A stretch of 64,000 nt of DNA from Lutibacter flavus (GCF_900188355.1 NZ_FZNX01000001.1:791754-855753), one strand, 5' to 3'; positions 23,561 to 33,689 are shown, counted from the stretch's first letter. Translations and numbers: made by a program. Notes: generated by a model from the letters alone, not told the origin.

Positions 23561-26100
23561 TGAGTAAATTACCTTCAAAAACTTCCGTAAAATGGCTGTT
23601 TAAAATGGCTTGGCGAGATGGAAAAGCAAGCATTTCCAGATTAATGCTTTTTATGGCATCAATTATTTTGGGTATTGCGGCTGTTGTTTCCATTCAATTG
23701 TTTAGTGATAATTTAAAACAAAATATTAAAAATCAGTCCAAAGCACTAATGGGTGCTGATTTTATTATAGACAGCAGACAGCTTCCTACTAAAAAAGTGC
23801 AAGCAATTATAGATTCTTTAAATGTGGCAGCTTCAGAAGTTAATTTCGTTTCTATGGCTGCATTTCCAAAAAATGATGGCACAAAACTCGTAAAAGTTCG
23901 TGCAATAGAAGGTAATTTCCCTTTTTACGGAACCTTAGATACCGAGCCAGTGAACGCTGCTTCAATCTATCAGGAATTGGGTGGAGCATTGGTTGATGCT
24001 ACGTTAATGTTGCAATTCAATATAAAACCCGGAGATTCTATTAAATTAGGCAAGCAAACATTTCCAATTATAGGAGCGTTAAAATCCATTCCGGGGAGTA
24101 CCGCTTTTTCCTCTTCAGTTGCACCAACTGTATTGATTCCTTTTCGTTTTGTAGACGATACAGAATTGTTGCAATTAGGAAGTAGAAAGGAATATCAATA
24201 CTTTTTTATTGCGCCACCAACAATGGATTTGGACTTATTAGATAAAAAAATAGATCCTGTTTTAGATGACGAAAATGCTGACTTGGATACACATACAAGT
24301 ACTAGTGAGCGTTTAGGCAGAAGGTATGATAACGTAAGTAGATTTTTAAATTTAGCCGCATTTATTGCGCTTTTATTGGGTTGTGTTGGTATTGCAAGTT
24401 CTGTTCATATTTATATTAAAGAAAAATTGCAAAATGTAGCAGTTCTAAAATGTTTAGGAGCCACAAGAAAACAAACGTTTTTAATTTATTTATTGCAAGT
24501 TGTTGGAATTGGGCTAATTGGAGGTGTTTTAGGTGCTGTTATTGGCATTGGATTGCAATATGCCTTTCCTTATATTTTACAAGGATTTTTACCTTTTGAC
24601 GTTCAAATAGCGATCACAGTACAGCCATTAATAATTGGAATAACCTTAGGTGTTTTAATGTCAGTATTATTTGCTTTGTTGCCATTGTTAGGCACTTGGT
24701 ATGTTTCTCCGTTGGAAGTTTTAAGAGGTACAGATGAAAACTTAGTAAAACCAAGAAAAGCACGACTTTTTACGTTTGCAGCAATTTTACTTTTTGTGTT
24801 TTTATTTTCATTCTGGCTATTAAAAGATGCGATATTCGGATTGGTGTTTACGGTTGGTATTTTAATTACGTTTTCTATTATGGCGGGAATTGCAAGCCTT
24901 TTTATGAAAGCTATTAAAAAATATTTTCCAAGTAATTGGGGATTTACAAAACGTCAAAGTTTGCTGAATTTATTTCGCCCAAATAATCAAACAATGGTAT
25001 TAATTTTAGCCATTGGTTTAGGTACTTTTTTGATTAGCACCTTATATTTTACCAAAGATATTTTGTTAGCCAAAACATCAATTGAGAATAATAAAGACAA
25101 TGCGAACATCATTTTAATGGATGTGCAAAACACACAGAAAGAAGCTGTTATAAATACAGTGCTTCCAAAAGGTTTGGAGATAATTGATAATATTCCTATT
25201 GTAACTATGCGATTGCATCAAATTAAAGATCAATTGGTGAATGACATTAGAAAAGACACTGCTTCAACTATGAATCAATGGATTTTGAATCATGAGTTTA
25301 GGGTAACCTATAGAAAATCATTATTAGCTTCAGAAGAAATTTTAGAAGGAAATTGGTCGTCAGCAGTAGAGGAGGGCAAACCTATTTTAATTTCAATATC
25401 AGATAATATTGCCAGAGATGCTGCTTTAGAAATTGGAGATCAGCTAATTTTTAATGTTCAAGGAGTTTTAATGGAAACTATAATTGGAAGTATTCGAAAA
25501 GTAGATTGGGGACGGATGCAATTGAATTTCTCTGTAGTATTCCCAACAGGTGTTTTAGAAAATGCACCACAATTTAATGTGTTAACTACCTATGTGTCAG
25601 ATGAAGCCAGTTCTGCAGACTTACAACGAGATTTGGTAAAGAAATTCCCTAATATTTCTGTATTGGATTTACGACAGGTGTACACTTTAATTGAAGATAT
25701 TTTAAATAAAATTTCTTGGATTATTAATTTTATGGCTTTCTTTAGTATTCTTACAGGCATTATTGTTTTAATTGGTTCGGTTAGAAATAGTAAATATCAG
25801 CGAATTAAAGAAAGTGTGTTGTTAAGAACTTTAGGTGCAAAGAGTAAACAAATTTTACAAATTACAGCGCTGGAATATATTTATTTAGGAATGTTAGGCA
25901 GTTTGGTTGGTATTTTATTATCGCTTATTAGTAGTCAATTATTAGCAGTATTTTTATTTAAAGAGCCTTTTATTCCGTCTGTTGTTCCATTTTTAGTGTT
26001 TCTTCCAGGAATTACCATGTTGGTTTTATTAATTGGGTTAAGTAATATTAGAAGTGTTTTAAAAAGTCCGCCTTTAGAAGTATTGAGGAGAGAGGTTTAA
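23560..26100 (+). CDS. ybbP: FtsX-like ABC permease, YbbP type
   Basis: 846 residues: TM1 (about 25-46), a large periplasmic MacB-PCD-like domain (about 47-255), three TMs (about 263-390) forming the first FtsX domain, two short TMs (about 400-450), a second periplasmic domain (about 500-710) and a final three-TM FtsX domain (about 720-845). This duplicated layout is that of YbbP/lysophospholipase-type permeases. With YbbA it would form a mechanotransmission complex, probably handling envelope lipids or lipoproteins together with the divergent esterase. It ends 52 bp before the convergent TolC-like gene. Confidence 0.9.
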   Translation: MSKLPSKTSVKWLFKMAWRDGKASISRLMLFMASIILGIAAVVSIQLFSDNLKQNIKNQSKALMGADFIIDSRQLPTKKVQAIIDSLNVAASEVNFVSMAAFPKNDGTKLVKVRAIEGNFPFYGTLDTEPVNAASIYQELGGALVDATLMLQFNIKPGDSIKLGKQTFPIIGALKSIPGSTAFSSSVAPTVLIPFRFVDDTELLQLGSRKEYQYFFIAPPTMDLDLLDKKIDPVLDDENADLDTHTSTSERLGRRYDNVSRFLNLAAFIALLLGCVGIASSVHIYIKEKLQNVAVLKCLGATRKQTFLIYLLQVVGIGLIGGVLGAVIGIGLQYAFPYILQGFLPFDVQIAITVQPLIIGITLGVLMSVLFALLPLLGTWYVSPLEVLRGTDENLVKPRKARLFTFAAILLFVFLFSFWLLKDAIFGLVFTVGILITFSIMAGIASLFMKAIKKYFPSNWGFTKRQSLLNLFRPNNQTMVLILAIGLGTFLISTLYFTKDILLAKTSIENNKDNANIILMDVQNTQKEAVINTVLPKGLEIIDNIPIVTMRLHQIKDQLVNDIRKDTASTMNQWILNHEFRVTYRKSLLASEEILEGNWSSAVEEGKPILISISDNIARDAALEIGDQLIFNVQGVLMETIIGSIRKVDWGRMQLNFSVVFPTGVLENAPQFNVLTTYVSDEASSADLQRDLVKKFPNISVLDLRQVYTLIEDILNKISWIINFMAFFSILTGIIVLIGSVRNSKYQRIKESVLLRTLGAKSKQILQITALEYIYLGMLGSLVGILLSLISSQLLAVFLFKEPFIPSVVPFLVFLPGITMLVLLIGLSNIRSVLKSPPLEVLRREV

Positions 26101-26152
26101 CTATTAGTCTTTACATGAAACGATTATAGGAGCAAATTACTAATGTTTATAT

Positions 26153-27547
26153 TTAAAGTTCCAATTTATTGACGACTCTTAATAGATTTGACTTGCTGTT
26201 AAATAATTGATATTCGGTATCTATTATTTTTAATTGATTTTCTATTAACTTTACTTCTCTATAATTTACTAGAAATAAAGATCCCTCACCAAGACTAAAT
26301 TTACGTTCTTCACTTTTTACTAATTGTTTATAATCTTTTATTAGGTCTATTAAAATAGCGTATTGTGCTTTATAAGATTCTATTTCTTGAAAAGTACTTT
26401 TAATTTTATTTTTCAAACTAATTTCGGTAGCAGAAATATCAAAATCAATATCTTTTAACTTTAGTTTTGCTAATTTTAAATCGGCACGCTCTTTCCTTAA
26501 AAAAAGAGGAAAGCTAATATCTAATCCTGTTTTATAGCTTGATGTATTTAATGAATTAATAGACTTAAATTCTGTAGTTAAAAAATTATATTGTAAATCA
26601 ATTTTGGGTAATAAATTATTAGCTTTTAATCGTTTATCTATAGTCAAACTTTCCTTTTTAAACCCAAGTTCTTGTAGTTTAGGGTGATTTTGAATATAAT
26701 AATCTTTCATATTTAAAATAGAACTATTTAAAACAACATCAATAGAAGAAATAGTGTTTGTGTCGGGTTTTATTTTATCTTCTAATTCTAAAGGTAAATT
26801 ATTATCTAACCATAAATAATTAGAAATTTCTAGTTTTGATTTTATATAGCCAATTTTAGATTTTTCAAAAGAGAGCATTCTGTTTTTTAAATTAATACTT
26901 GCCTCTAGTGTATCTATGGCTGGTTTATCGCCTGCTTTATAACTTATGCTAACATTATTTAATCTTGTTTTAGCATTTGCCACATAATCGTTATAAATTA
27001 ATTGAGTTTCATAATTTTTTAGCCAATTAAAGTAAGAAATAATGCTATTATATAATATATCATTAAGAACAAGTTTTTGTTTAGCTTCTGCCTGTTTGTT
27101 GTATAATTTGGCTTGTTTTAAAGTTGCCATTCGTTCATTTGTTAGTAAACCTTTTGCAAGTGATACTGATATACCTGCACTATACAAACCATCTGTAGGA
27201 ACTGTAAATTCTGGATTTAGATAGGAACCTTCATTATTTTCATAATTCGCTTTTAATTCTACACCGTACCATGTTGGTATTTTAAATGTTGCATTTAACT
27301 TATCATAATACTCGGTATTCTTAAACTTTTTACTATTATAATCTACTTCTAACTTTGGATCAAAAGCACCTCTAGATTTTAGTAGCTTAATTTCACTTTC
27401 ACTAGTAATAAGTTTTGCTTGTTTTACAATAGGATGATATTTTTTTACAAAACCTAAATATTCTTCCAATGTTAAAATAGAATCATTCTCTTGTGAAAAC
27501 CCAATAAAATAGCTAAAACAGCAAGCAATTATCAATAATTTTCTCAT
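26153..27547 (-). CDS. TolC-family outer-membrane channel protein
   Basis: 464 residues, signal peptide (MRKLLIIACCFSYFIGFSQ), then two OEP repeats of long helices with short strand segments (LTLEEYLGFVKKYHPIVKQAK at 25-45; YIQNHPKLQELGFKKESLTI in the second half). It forms the outer-membrane/periplasm tunnel of a tripartite exporter. Start overlaps the HlyD gene by 4 bp, making it the last gene of a TetR-ABC-HlyD-TolC operon. The substrate is not identifiable. Confidence 0.9.
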   Translation of the reverse strand: MRKLLIIACCFSYFIGFSQENDSILTLEEYLGFVKKYHPIVKQAKLITSESEIKLLKSRGAFDPKLEVDYNSKKFKNTEYYDKLNATFKIPTWYGVELKANYENNEGSYLNPEFTVPTDGLYSAGISVSLAKGLLTNERMATLKQAKLYNKQAEAKQKLVLNDILYNSIISYFNWLKNYETQLIYNDYVANAKTRLNNVSISYKAGDKPAIDTLEASINLKNRMLSFEKSKIGYIKSKLEISNYLWLDNNLPLELEDKIKPDTNTISSIDVVLNSSILNMKDYYIQNHPKLQELGFKKESLTIDKRLKANNLLPKIDLQYNFLTTEFKSINSLNTSSYKTGLDISFPLFLRKERADLKLAKLKLKDIDFDISATEISLKNKIKSTFQEIESYKAQYAILIDLIKDYKQLVKSEERKFSLGEGSLFLVNYREVKLIENQLKIIDTEYQLFNSKSNLLRVVNKLEL

Positions 27548-28902
27548 CCTTTTTTAGTTTTTGAAGTGTCTTTTTCATCACTGGACTGATAGAAGTTAGG
27601 AGGGAAACTGTTTATTTGACGCCATAATTCAAACCAAATAGGAACATTATTTAGAAGTGCAATAGTCTTTGCTCCTGAACCAACTCGGATTGCTTTTGGC
27701 CAATTAACATCCGTATCGTCTGGAGCTAGCAGCACACGATATTTTCCATTATCACTAATAAAATTTTCTATCGCTACAATTTTAGCTCCATAAGTTCCGT
27801 GAGATACATTAGGCCATCCGCTAAATACTATAGCTGGCCAACCATCAAACAGAACACGCACATTTTCTCCAATATGAATGAGTGGCAAATCTATTGGACG
27901 TACATACATTTCTACTGCAAGTTCATAATCTGCAGGCATAATACTTATTAATTCTTGCCCTTCTTTAAATGTTTCTCCAATACCCGATATAATAGCTTTA
28001 TTAATGTAACCATCTTGCGGAGCTGTAACAAAAAGTAAGCTACTTCTTTTTCTATAATTAGCCAAGTTTGTTTCTAATTTAGATGCTTGAGCTTGTGTAT
28101 CAAAACCTCCAGATTGTGCTGTAAACAAATTACTTTGTGCTTTAGCTATTTTGTCTCCATAAGAGGCATTAATAGTTAAAATGACAAGCTCGCTATTAAT
28201 CACATTGTTTTTAGTACTTAAAAATTTATTTTGTTGAGAAATTAATTTAGCATTGGCTTCTTGCAGTTTAGATAGTTTCTCTTCAACCTCTTTTACAGCT
28301 TTTAGTCCTTCTTTTTGTAGGGTTAAAGTACGCTCATATTGTGTTTTAGCAATATCTGCTTTTATTTTTATTACCTGTAAATCAATACTATCACTTTTAA
28401 CTTTTAAATTTGATTGGATTAACTTATTTTTTGCTTGCTCTAACTTTAAAGAACGTTCCTGTTTTAGAGCCGAAATTTGACTTTGTAGCGCTACCCCTTT
28501 ATTTTTATAAGCTTCAACAGATGATGATTTAGCATTGAGTTGGTCATCTGTTCTTTGAGTTAATTGTTCATCAAAATAATCGCTTTTAACTTCCGAAATA
28601 CGAAGTATGGTATCACCCTTTTTAACAAAATCTCCTTCTTGTACAAACCATTGTTCTATACGTCCAGGAATCTGCGATTGTAATGTTTGTGGTCGTTGGT
28701 TTGGCTTTAGTGTTGTTACGTTTCCTTTACTAGTTATATTTTGTGTCCAAGGAAGAAAGAGAATAACTACTAAAATTAAAGAAAATACTAGTAAAAACTT
28801 TCTAAAACCCTTATGATATTCTTTATTAAACAATTCTTTTCCAGACTTATAATTGGTTAAATCTATAAAACTTGAGATTTTATTATTTGAAATATTTAAC
28901 AT
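27544..28902 (-). CDS. HlyD-family periplasmic adaptor (membrane fusion protein)
   Basis: 452 residues: a cytoplasmic N-terminus, one TM (about 35-53), a lipoyl half-motif (GRIEQWFVQEGDFVKKGDTIL), a long coiled coil (about 110-275), the second lipoyl half (LFVTAPQDGYINKAI) and a beta-barrel domain (VRPIDLPLIHIGENVRVLFDGWPA). Bridges the inner-membrane ABC protein to the TolC-like channel. Placed 3 bp after the ABC gene. The extended coiled coil and N-terminal TM are those of type I secretion/bacteriocin-type adaptors rather than RND adaptors. Confidence 0.9.
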   Translation of the reverse strand: MLNISNNKISSFIDLTNYKSGKELFNKEYHKGFRKFLLVFSLILVVILFLPWTQNITSKGNVTTLKPNQRPQTLQSQIPGRIEQWFVQEGDFVKKGDTILRISEVKSDYFDEQLTQRTDDQLNAKSSSVEAYKNKGVALQSQISALKQERSLKLEQAKNKLIQSNLKVKSDSIDLQVIKIKADIAKTQYERTLTLQKEGLKAVKEVEEKLSKLQEANAKLISQQNKFLSTKNNVINSELVILTINASYGDKIAKAQSNLFTAQSGGFDTQAQASKLETNLANYRKRSSLLFVTAPQDGYINKAIISGIGETFKEGQELISIMPADYELAVEMYVRPIDLPLIHIGENVRVLFDGWPAIVFSGWPNVSHGTYGAKIVAIENFISDNGKYRVLLAPDDTDVNWPKAIRVGSGAKTIALLNNVPIWFELWRQINSFPPNFYQSSDEKDTSKTKKG

Positions 28903-28905
28903 AAT

Positions 28906-30573
28906 TTATAATTTACTATTAAAAATTACTCCTCTTTTAAGAGTAATAATTTTATTACAGTTATTTTTCCAGTTTTCATTATTACTTATCACAATTAAAC
29001 TCCAAGCTTGTGATTTTTTGGTTAAAAAATCTATTATTTCTTGTGCTTCTTGTTTCTGAAATTGGTCTAAAGGGTTCTCAAGAATTAATATTTTTGGTTT
29101 TTTTATAATAGCTCTAGCTAAAACTATTTTTTTAGCTGTAGTGTCTGCTATTTGCCTACCTTCAGGTTTTAAAATTGTATTTAATCCTTCTGACTGTTGT
29201 TTTAAAAATTCTGTTAAGCCCAAACTCTCAAAAACTTCATAAATATTACTATCTGAAATGTCTTTATCCCCAAAAGTTATATTTTCCCTTAAGGTACCCT
29301 CAAAAGGTGTTTCGTTAGAAAGAGATAAGCCTAGATTTGCTCTATATTGATTAATTAACAAGCTTTCCAAGGAAAGGTTATTGACATAAATATATCCATC
29401 ACTTGGCATTATTATTCCAGAAATAAGTTGCAACAAGATAGATTTTCCTGAACCATTTTCTCCTTCAATTAAAATTCTATCTTTAGGTTTAACGGTAAAA
29501 GAAACATCTTTTATAATTGGTATATTTCTTTCAGAAACTCTATATGAAACGTCTTTAAATTCTATAGTTAAATCTTCGTCCGGATTAATTAATTCTCCAT
29601 TTTGAGGTTCTAATGGTTTATCTATAATTTGGCCTAATTTTTCTATTGAAGTTAGCACATCGTAAAATGATTCTAGTCCTAAAATTAATTTTTCAACAGA
29701 ATTAATTACTAAAATAATTATAATTTCTGCAGCTACAAATTGCCCAATATTCATTCTTTGGTTTAGTACTAAAAAGCCTCCAATTAATAATAAACCTGCT
29801 GTTACGAGTACCTTAAAACCAATCATTTGTATAAATTGTAATATCAGAATTTTAAAATGATTTTCTCTAGAATCTAGGTATTCAAGAACTAAATCGTCGG
29901 TCTTTTGCATAGCTAATTTTGTTTTTCCTGAAAGTTTAAAACTAATTACAGAACGAGACATTTCTTGTATCCAATGAGCTACTTTATATTTATTTTTAGA
30001 TTCTTTTAAACTGGTCTCTAATCCTTTTTGCGCAGTATACTTAAATACAATATAAATTAAGAATAAAAGCAATAAACCAAAAACAATAAAGAATGGATGA
30101 TAAAAAGAGAGTAGAAGTAGTGCAAAAATAATTTGTAAAAAGGCCGAAGGAACATCAATTAAAATCTTAGACAATCCTTTTTGAATGGTTAATGTATCAA
30201 AAAAACGATTTGCTAATTCTGGAAGATAATAATTGCGTAGTTCACTCATTTTTATCTTCGGAAAACGGTAACTTAATTCAAAAGAAGCTCTCGTAAAAAT
30301 GCGCTGTTGAATGGTTTCAATAATGCGCATTTGCATTAATTTTAAAATACCCGAAAATGCGACACCTACAGTTATTAATATAATTAGTACAATCCAAGAG
30401 GCAGATATTTGAGCACCTTGTAATAAACCAATAATAGTCTGAATACCTAGAGGTAAAGATAACGCTATAACACCTTCAAAAATAGCATAATAAGCAATTT
30501 GAAAAATGTCTTTTCGTTCTAATTCTAATAAACCCAAAAAACGTTTCCAAGGTGATAAAATTTTATTTTTCAT
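28906..30573 (-). CDS. Type I exporter ABC protein with fused TMD-NBD and degenerate ATPase motifs
   Basis: 555 residues: six TMs (about 25-300) then an NBD (335-555). Walker A GENGSGKS (371-378) is intact, but the rest is not: the Q-loop region reads LGLSLSNETPF (no Gln), the LSGGQ signature is replaced around 474-480 by QIADTTA, Walker B ILILEN (495-500) has Glu for Asp and Asn for the catalytic Glu, and the H-loop is VISNNEN (Asn531 for His). It likely binds but does not efficiently hydrolyse ATP. No C39 peptidase domain. First structural gene after the TetR regulator (11-bp overlap), followed by HlyD and TolC partners. Expected in the inner membrane. Confidence 0.88.
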   Translation of the reverse strand: MKNKILSPWKRFLGLLELERKDIFQIAYYAIFEGVIALSLPLGIQTIIGLLQGAQISASWIVLIILITVGVAFSGILKLMQMRIIETIQQRIFTRASFELSYRFPKIKMSELRNYYLPELANRFFDTLTIQKGLSKILIDVPSAFLQIIFALLLLSFYHPFFIVFGLLLLFLIYIVFKYTAQKGLETSLKESKNKYKVAHWIQEMSRSVISFKLSGKTKLAMQKTDDLVLEYLDSRENHFKILILQFIQMIGFKVLVTAGLLLIGGFLVLNQRMNIGQFVAAEIIIILVINSVEKLILGLESFYDVLTSIEKLGQIIDKPLEPQNGELINPDEDLTIEFKDVSYRVSERNIPIIKDVSFTVKPKDRILIEGENGSGKSILLQLISGIIMPSDGYIYVNNLSLESLLINQYRANLGLSLSNETPFEGTLRENITFGDKDISDSNIYEVFESLGLTEFLKQQSEGLNTILKPEGRQIADTTAKKIVLARAIIKKPKILILENPLDQFQKQEAQEIIDFLTKKSQAWSLIVISNNENWKNNCNKIITLKRGVIFNSKL

Positions 30574-31243
30574 TGCATAATATCTTAAATGTTAAATCTT
30601 TAAAAAAGTCTGTTGGTGTCAATTTGCTACTGCAATTTGTAATTGATTTAAAGTGAACTTTTATAAATTGTTGATGTAATGCACTCTCTATAATAGTACT
30701 TGCTAAACTTAAAGGGTATTTATACAAATCGTTATAAGCTGAAATTATTTCTGCTATCCTTTGAACAATTCTTTTATATGGCATAAAGTAGCCTTCATTA
30801 TTTTCTATATCCACATCTTTTGTTAAATACGATTTAGAGTTTTCATTAATTATTATTTGGTTAAGTAACACCTCATTAATATGACTAAATTTATTGTCTT
30901 GTTTGGTTGTTCTTGTAACCACTTCTATAGCTTTATTTAACTTGTCTTTTGAATTACTAATACTATAGGTTTCAATTACTAACTGATATTCAATCCAACT
31001 CCAATACCAAGATGTAAGGTAAATTAATAACTTGTGTTTACTTTCAAAATAGCGATATATAGAACTTTCATTAGAACCAATAAGTTGTCCTAACTTTTTA
31101 AAATTAAAATTTTCAAAACCAATTTCCTCAATCTGAATGATACTGTTCTCTATAATTTTTTTACCTAATGCAGATGATTCAGGGTCTTTAAGGTAGATAC
31201 CATAGGGTACTTCTATTTTAATATTTGAAAGTAATTTATCCAT
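30563..31243 (-). CDS. TetR/AcrR-type transcriptional regulator
   Basis: 226 residues from the ATG at 31243; a longer TTG-initiated form is possible but less likely. The N-terminal HTH reads GKKIIENSIIQIEEIGFENFNFKKLGQLIGSNESSIYRYFESKHKLLIYLTSWYW (about 22-75), the TetR arrangement with the IYRYFxSK recognition helix. The C-terminal ligand domain is family-specific. It overlaps the exporter gene by 11 bp, so it is cotranscribed and probably autoregulates the export operon in response to an exported or toxic compound. Confidence 0.88.
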   Translation of the reverse strand: MDKLLSNIKIEVPYGIYLKDPESSALGKKIIENSIIQIEEIGFENFNFKKLGQLIGSNESSIYRYFESKHKLLIYLTSWYWSWIEYQLVIETYSISNSKDKLNKAIEVVTRTTKQDNKFSHINEVLLNQIIINENSKSYLTKDVDIENNEGYFMPYKRIVQRIAEIISAYNDLYKYPLSLASTIIESALHQQFIKVHFKSITNCSSKLTPTDFFKDLTFKILCNEK

Positions 31244-31386
31244 AAATGTATTTATTTTGTGCAAATATAATAGTAATACTATTAAAAATAAAATTTTATT
31301 TGATAAATCCTAAAAATTAAGACTTGAATTATTGTTAATAATATTATATTAATAATTGTTTGTAAAATTCTAAAACCATTCAAGTT

Positions 31387-32031
31387 TTATTCAAATGTAT
31401 AGCGTTGCTCTTCTGTTGAAGATGCATTTAGTAATTGGTGAAATGTAGTTATCTTATTAAAATTGCTGGTAATTTCTTTAGATACCGCAATTCCAGAAAC
31501 ACCTGTTTCTAATATGGCTTTAACATCATCTTTGGTAATGCCTCTAAAGCCAATAATTGGTGTCTCTGTTTTTAAGACATCTGTAATTGCAGTATAACCA
31601 CGTAAACCTAAAACCGCAGGTATGTTGTCCTTGGTTGTTGTTAATCTAAAAGGGCCTAAACTAATGTAATCTACATCTTTAGCAATTAAAGCTTCGCAAT
31701 CTTGCAAGTTGTTTGCGGTTCCGCCAATTAGTTGCCAAGTGTATAAATGTTTTCTGGCAATAGTAGGGCAGGTAGCTGGTTTTTCCAAATGTACACCATC
31801 TGCTTTAATCGCTTTTGCTATTTTATAATGATCATTAATAATTAACCTGGTTTGAAAATGAGCTGTGATTTCTCTAGCTTCTTCTGCCAACGTTAATAAT
31901 TTCTTTTCTGAGATATTTTTTAAATGTAATTGCACTAATTCTGCACCAGATGTACACGCTTTTTGAATGTTTTCTAAATGCTCCTTTGGAGAATTTCCCT
32001 GAGATATATAATGTAGTTTAGGTATGGTCAT
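31387..32031 (-). CDS. Thiamine phosphate synthase-like protein (ThiE/TenI family)
   Basis: 214 residues, TIM barrel of the ThiE/TenI family. Recognisable motifs are LVQLHLKNISEKKLL (pyrimidine-PP site strand), IINDHYKIA, ADGVHLEK, IGGTANN, YISLGPFRLTTTK and IIGFRGI. ThiE joins HMP-PP and thiazole phosphate to make thiamine phosphate. The usual GVHLGQxD is GVHLEKPAT here, and the VAIGGI loop is IGFRGI, so key phosphate/Mg contacts differ. It is not next to other thi genes. It could be a divergent ThiE paralogue or TenI-like protein rather than the housekeeping enzyme. Confidence 0.75.
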   Translation of the reverse strand: MTIPKLHYISQGNSPKEHLENIQKACTSGAELVQLHLKNISEKKLLTLAEEAREITAHFQTRLIINDHYKIAKAIKADGVHLEKPATCPTIARKHLYTWQLIGGTANNLQDCEALIAKDVDYISLGPFRLTTTKDNIPAVLGLRGYTAITDVLKTETPIIGFRGITKDDVKAILETGVSGIAVSKEITSNFNKITTFHQLLNASSTEEQRYTFE

Positions 32032-32070
32032 TTCTTCGTATTTTGTTAAAACATATTTCTATAAGAAGGC

Positions 32071-32682
32071 CTAAATAGTGACTTTTTTAGAGTATTCCAT
32101 AAAATAGGATTCAAAGCGTTTTAGAATTGGGTGCATTTTTTCTGAATATAGCACATACTGGCACTTATCAATACTTTGAGTAATGGACATCAGCGCATTA
32201 TATGCTGTTTTCTGAACTAAAAACTCAGCGTCATCAACACTAAATATCATTAATTGAGAGGTGCCTACACCATTTGATAAAAACAATTTATTCATTGTTT
32301 CTGGTGTGGAGATAAGAATATCTACACCTTCAAATATTTCTGATTTTTGCAAATCAAGATAAACATGTTCAAGCCCTACATAAACTCGCAACGAACTATG
32401 TCGCGTATATATTAAAAAAGCATCATATAATTCTAAAGCTTTTTCCTTATTTTCTACAAGAACTATAGCCCTTGGAAGCGTTCCAACTGCCTCAAATTTT
32501 AATTTTTGCAAGGTAGTAAGTATAAGCGTGGTTGTTTTACCACTATCTTTTGCAGCGGTGCAATAAACATTGGAACCACTTTTAATTACAGGAATACTCT
32601 TGCTCTGAAAAGGAGTAGGTGTTACTATTTCTAGATCCTCTAGCTTCTTTTGTATCTCAGCATATAATTTTTTAAAAGGCAT
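32071..32682 (-). CDS. Single-domain DEAD-box-like protein (RecA1 domain only, altered motifs)
   Basis: 203 residues covering only the first helicase domain: Q-motif TPTPFQSKSIP (21-31), motif I AAKDSGKT (43-50; Asp for the usual Gly), motif Ib-like TPETM (126-130), and VDDAE (149-153) in place of VDEAD, so the catalytic Glu is Asp. Motif III is YSEK rather than SAT. No helicase C-terminal domain follows; the frame ends normally and 280 bp of non-coding sequence lie upstream of it. The same short form is, as I recall, widespread in flavobacteria, so it is a stable derived protein, perhaps an ATP/RNA-binding factor without unwinding activity. Confidence 0.75.
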   Translation of the reverse strand: MPFKKLYAEIQKKLEDLEIVTPTPFQSKSIPVIKSGSNVYCTAAKDSGKTTTLILTTLQKLKFEAVGTLPRAIVLVENKEKALELYDAFLIYTRHSSLRVYVGLEHVYLDLQKSEIFEGVDILISTPETMNKLFLSNGVGTSQLMIFSVDDAEFLVQKTAYNALMSITQSIDKCQYVLYSEKMHPILKRFESYFMEYSKKVTI

Positions 32683-32963
32683 TTGGTGTAGTATTTTTAA
32701 TAATTAGGGCAAATATACTACCTGCAAATGAAATAAATGGGAGAAGTTACTTTTTCTATTTTATAAAAAGCAATCATATGTTTGGAAACGGACAAATTAG
32801 TAATCTGTTATTTAACATTAACCTAAAACAGGAGGGAAGTGTAATGGATGCGGAAAGGAATAATCAAATACCAGAAAAATGCACTAAAAACGGAAATACG
32901 AATGTTTATTTTCCAAGTAAAATTTTTGAAGTTACTCGTTGATATCCCTATAAAAATATTTGA

Positions 32964-33689
32964 TTACCAAGCCTCTATAATTAAAGCAGGACTATCAATA
33001 GCATACGTTTCCATATTAAAATTTCCATAGTAGTTACAATTGTTGAAACCAGCTTTATTCAATAAAAGTGCTAGTTCCTCTTTTAACAGAGGCAACAATT
33101 CAATACTGTTTTCAATTATTTGTTGCGTTGATTTAACTATTAAACGGGTATTAAAATCAATCTTATTTTCAGGTTTACGATAACAATAATTTCGTTCAAA
33201 TATAATTTCATCGTTTTCTATGAGGGGTAATTGCTTAATGTTTTTTTCAATAATTCTATTATAATTGACTATTTGCAGTAATAATTTTCCATTTGATTTA
33301 AGTACAGCTTTTGACTGTTTTAAAAAATTAGCTATTTCATCTAACGAATTCAAATGGACTAAGGTATTTCCAAAACAAATGATGCTATCTACAGAATTTT
33401 TATCAATAAAAGTATCTAATTTAAGCATACTTAATTGTTGAAATTGAATGGATTTTGACACATCTCCATTTTTTTGTGAGGCTACTCGTATCATTTCAGC
33501 ATCCATATCAATACCCAGTACGTTCTTGTAATAATTAGCCAACTCAAATGAAAGCGTTCCAATTCCACATCCAATATCTAAAATTTTAGAATCACTTTTT
33601 AGTGTTTTAAACTTAATAAAACCAACTTGATTGGCATTGATTTTAAAAATATGGTGATAATAGGGTGCAATTTGCTTATAAAAACTCAT
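32964..33689 (-). CDS. Class I SAM-dependent methyltransferase
   Basis: 241 residues. SAM-binding motif I ILDIGCGIGTLSFELA (about 36-51), motif II acidic LGIDMD (about 58-63), and motif IV SIICFGNTLVHL. Methyltransf_25-type core with a C-terminal strand pair. No signal peptide. Substrate unknown; small-molecule methylation is more likely than RNA methylation given the lack of an RNA-binding extension. Isolated, 155 bp from the carbonic anhydrase gene. Confidence 0.85.
   Translation of the reverse strand: MSFYKQIAPYYHHIFKINANQVGFIKFKTLKSDSKILDIGCGIGTLSFELANYYKNVLGIDMDAEMIRVASQKNGDVSKSIQFQQLSMLKLDTFIDKNSVDSIICFGNTLVHLNSLDEIANFLKQSKAVLKSNGKLLLQIVNYNRIIEKNIKQLPLIENDEIIFERNYCYRKPENKIDFNTRLIVKSTQQIIENSIELLPLLKEELALLLNKAGFNNCNYYGNFNMETYAIDSPALIIEAW

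Noticed and set aside
32843-32941. A 32-codon ORF with an AGGAGG-like sequence before the ATG
   Set aside because: No recognisable family, no composition signal beyond the purine-rich lead; too little to call a gene.
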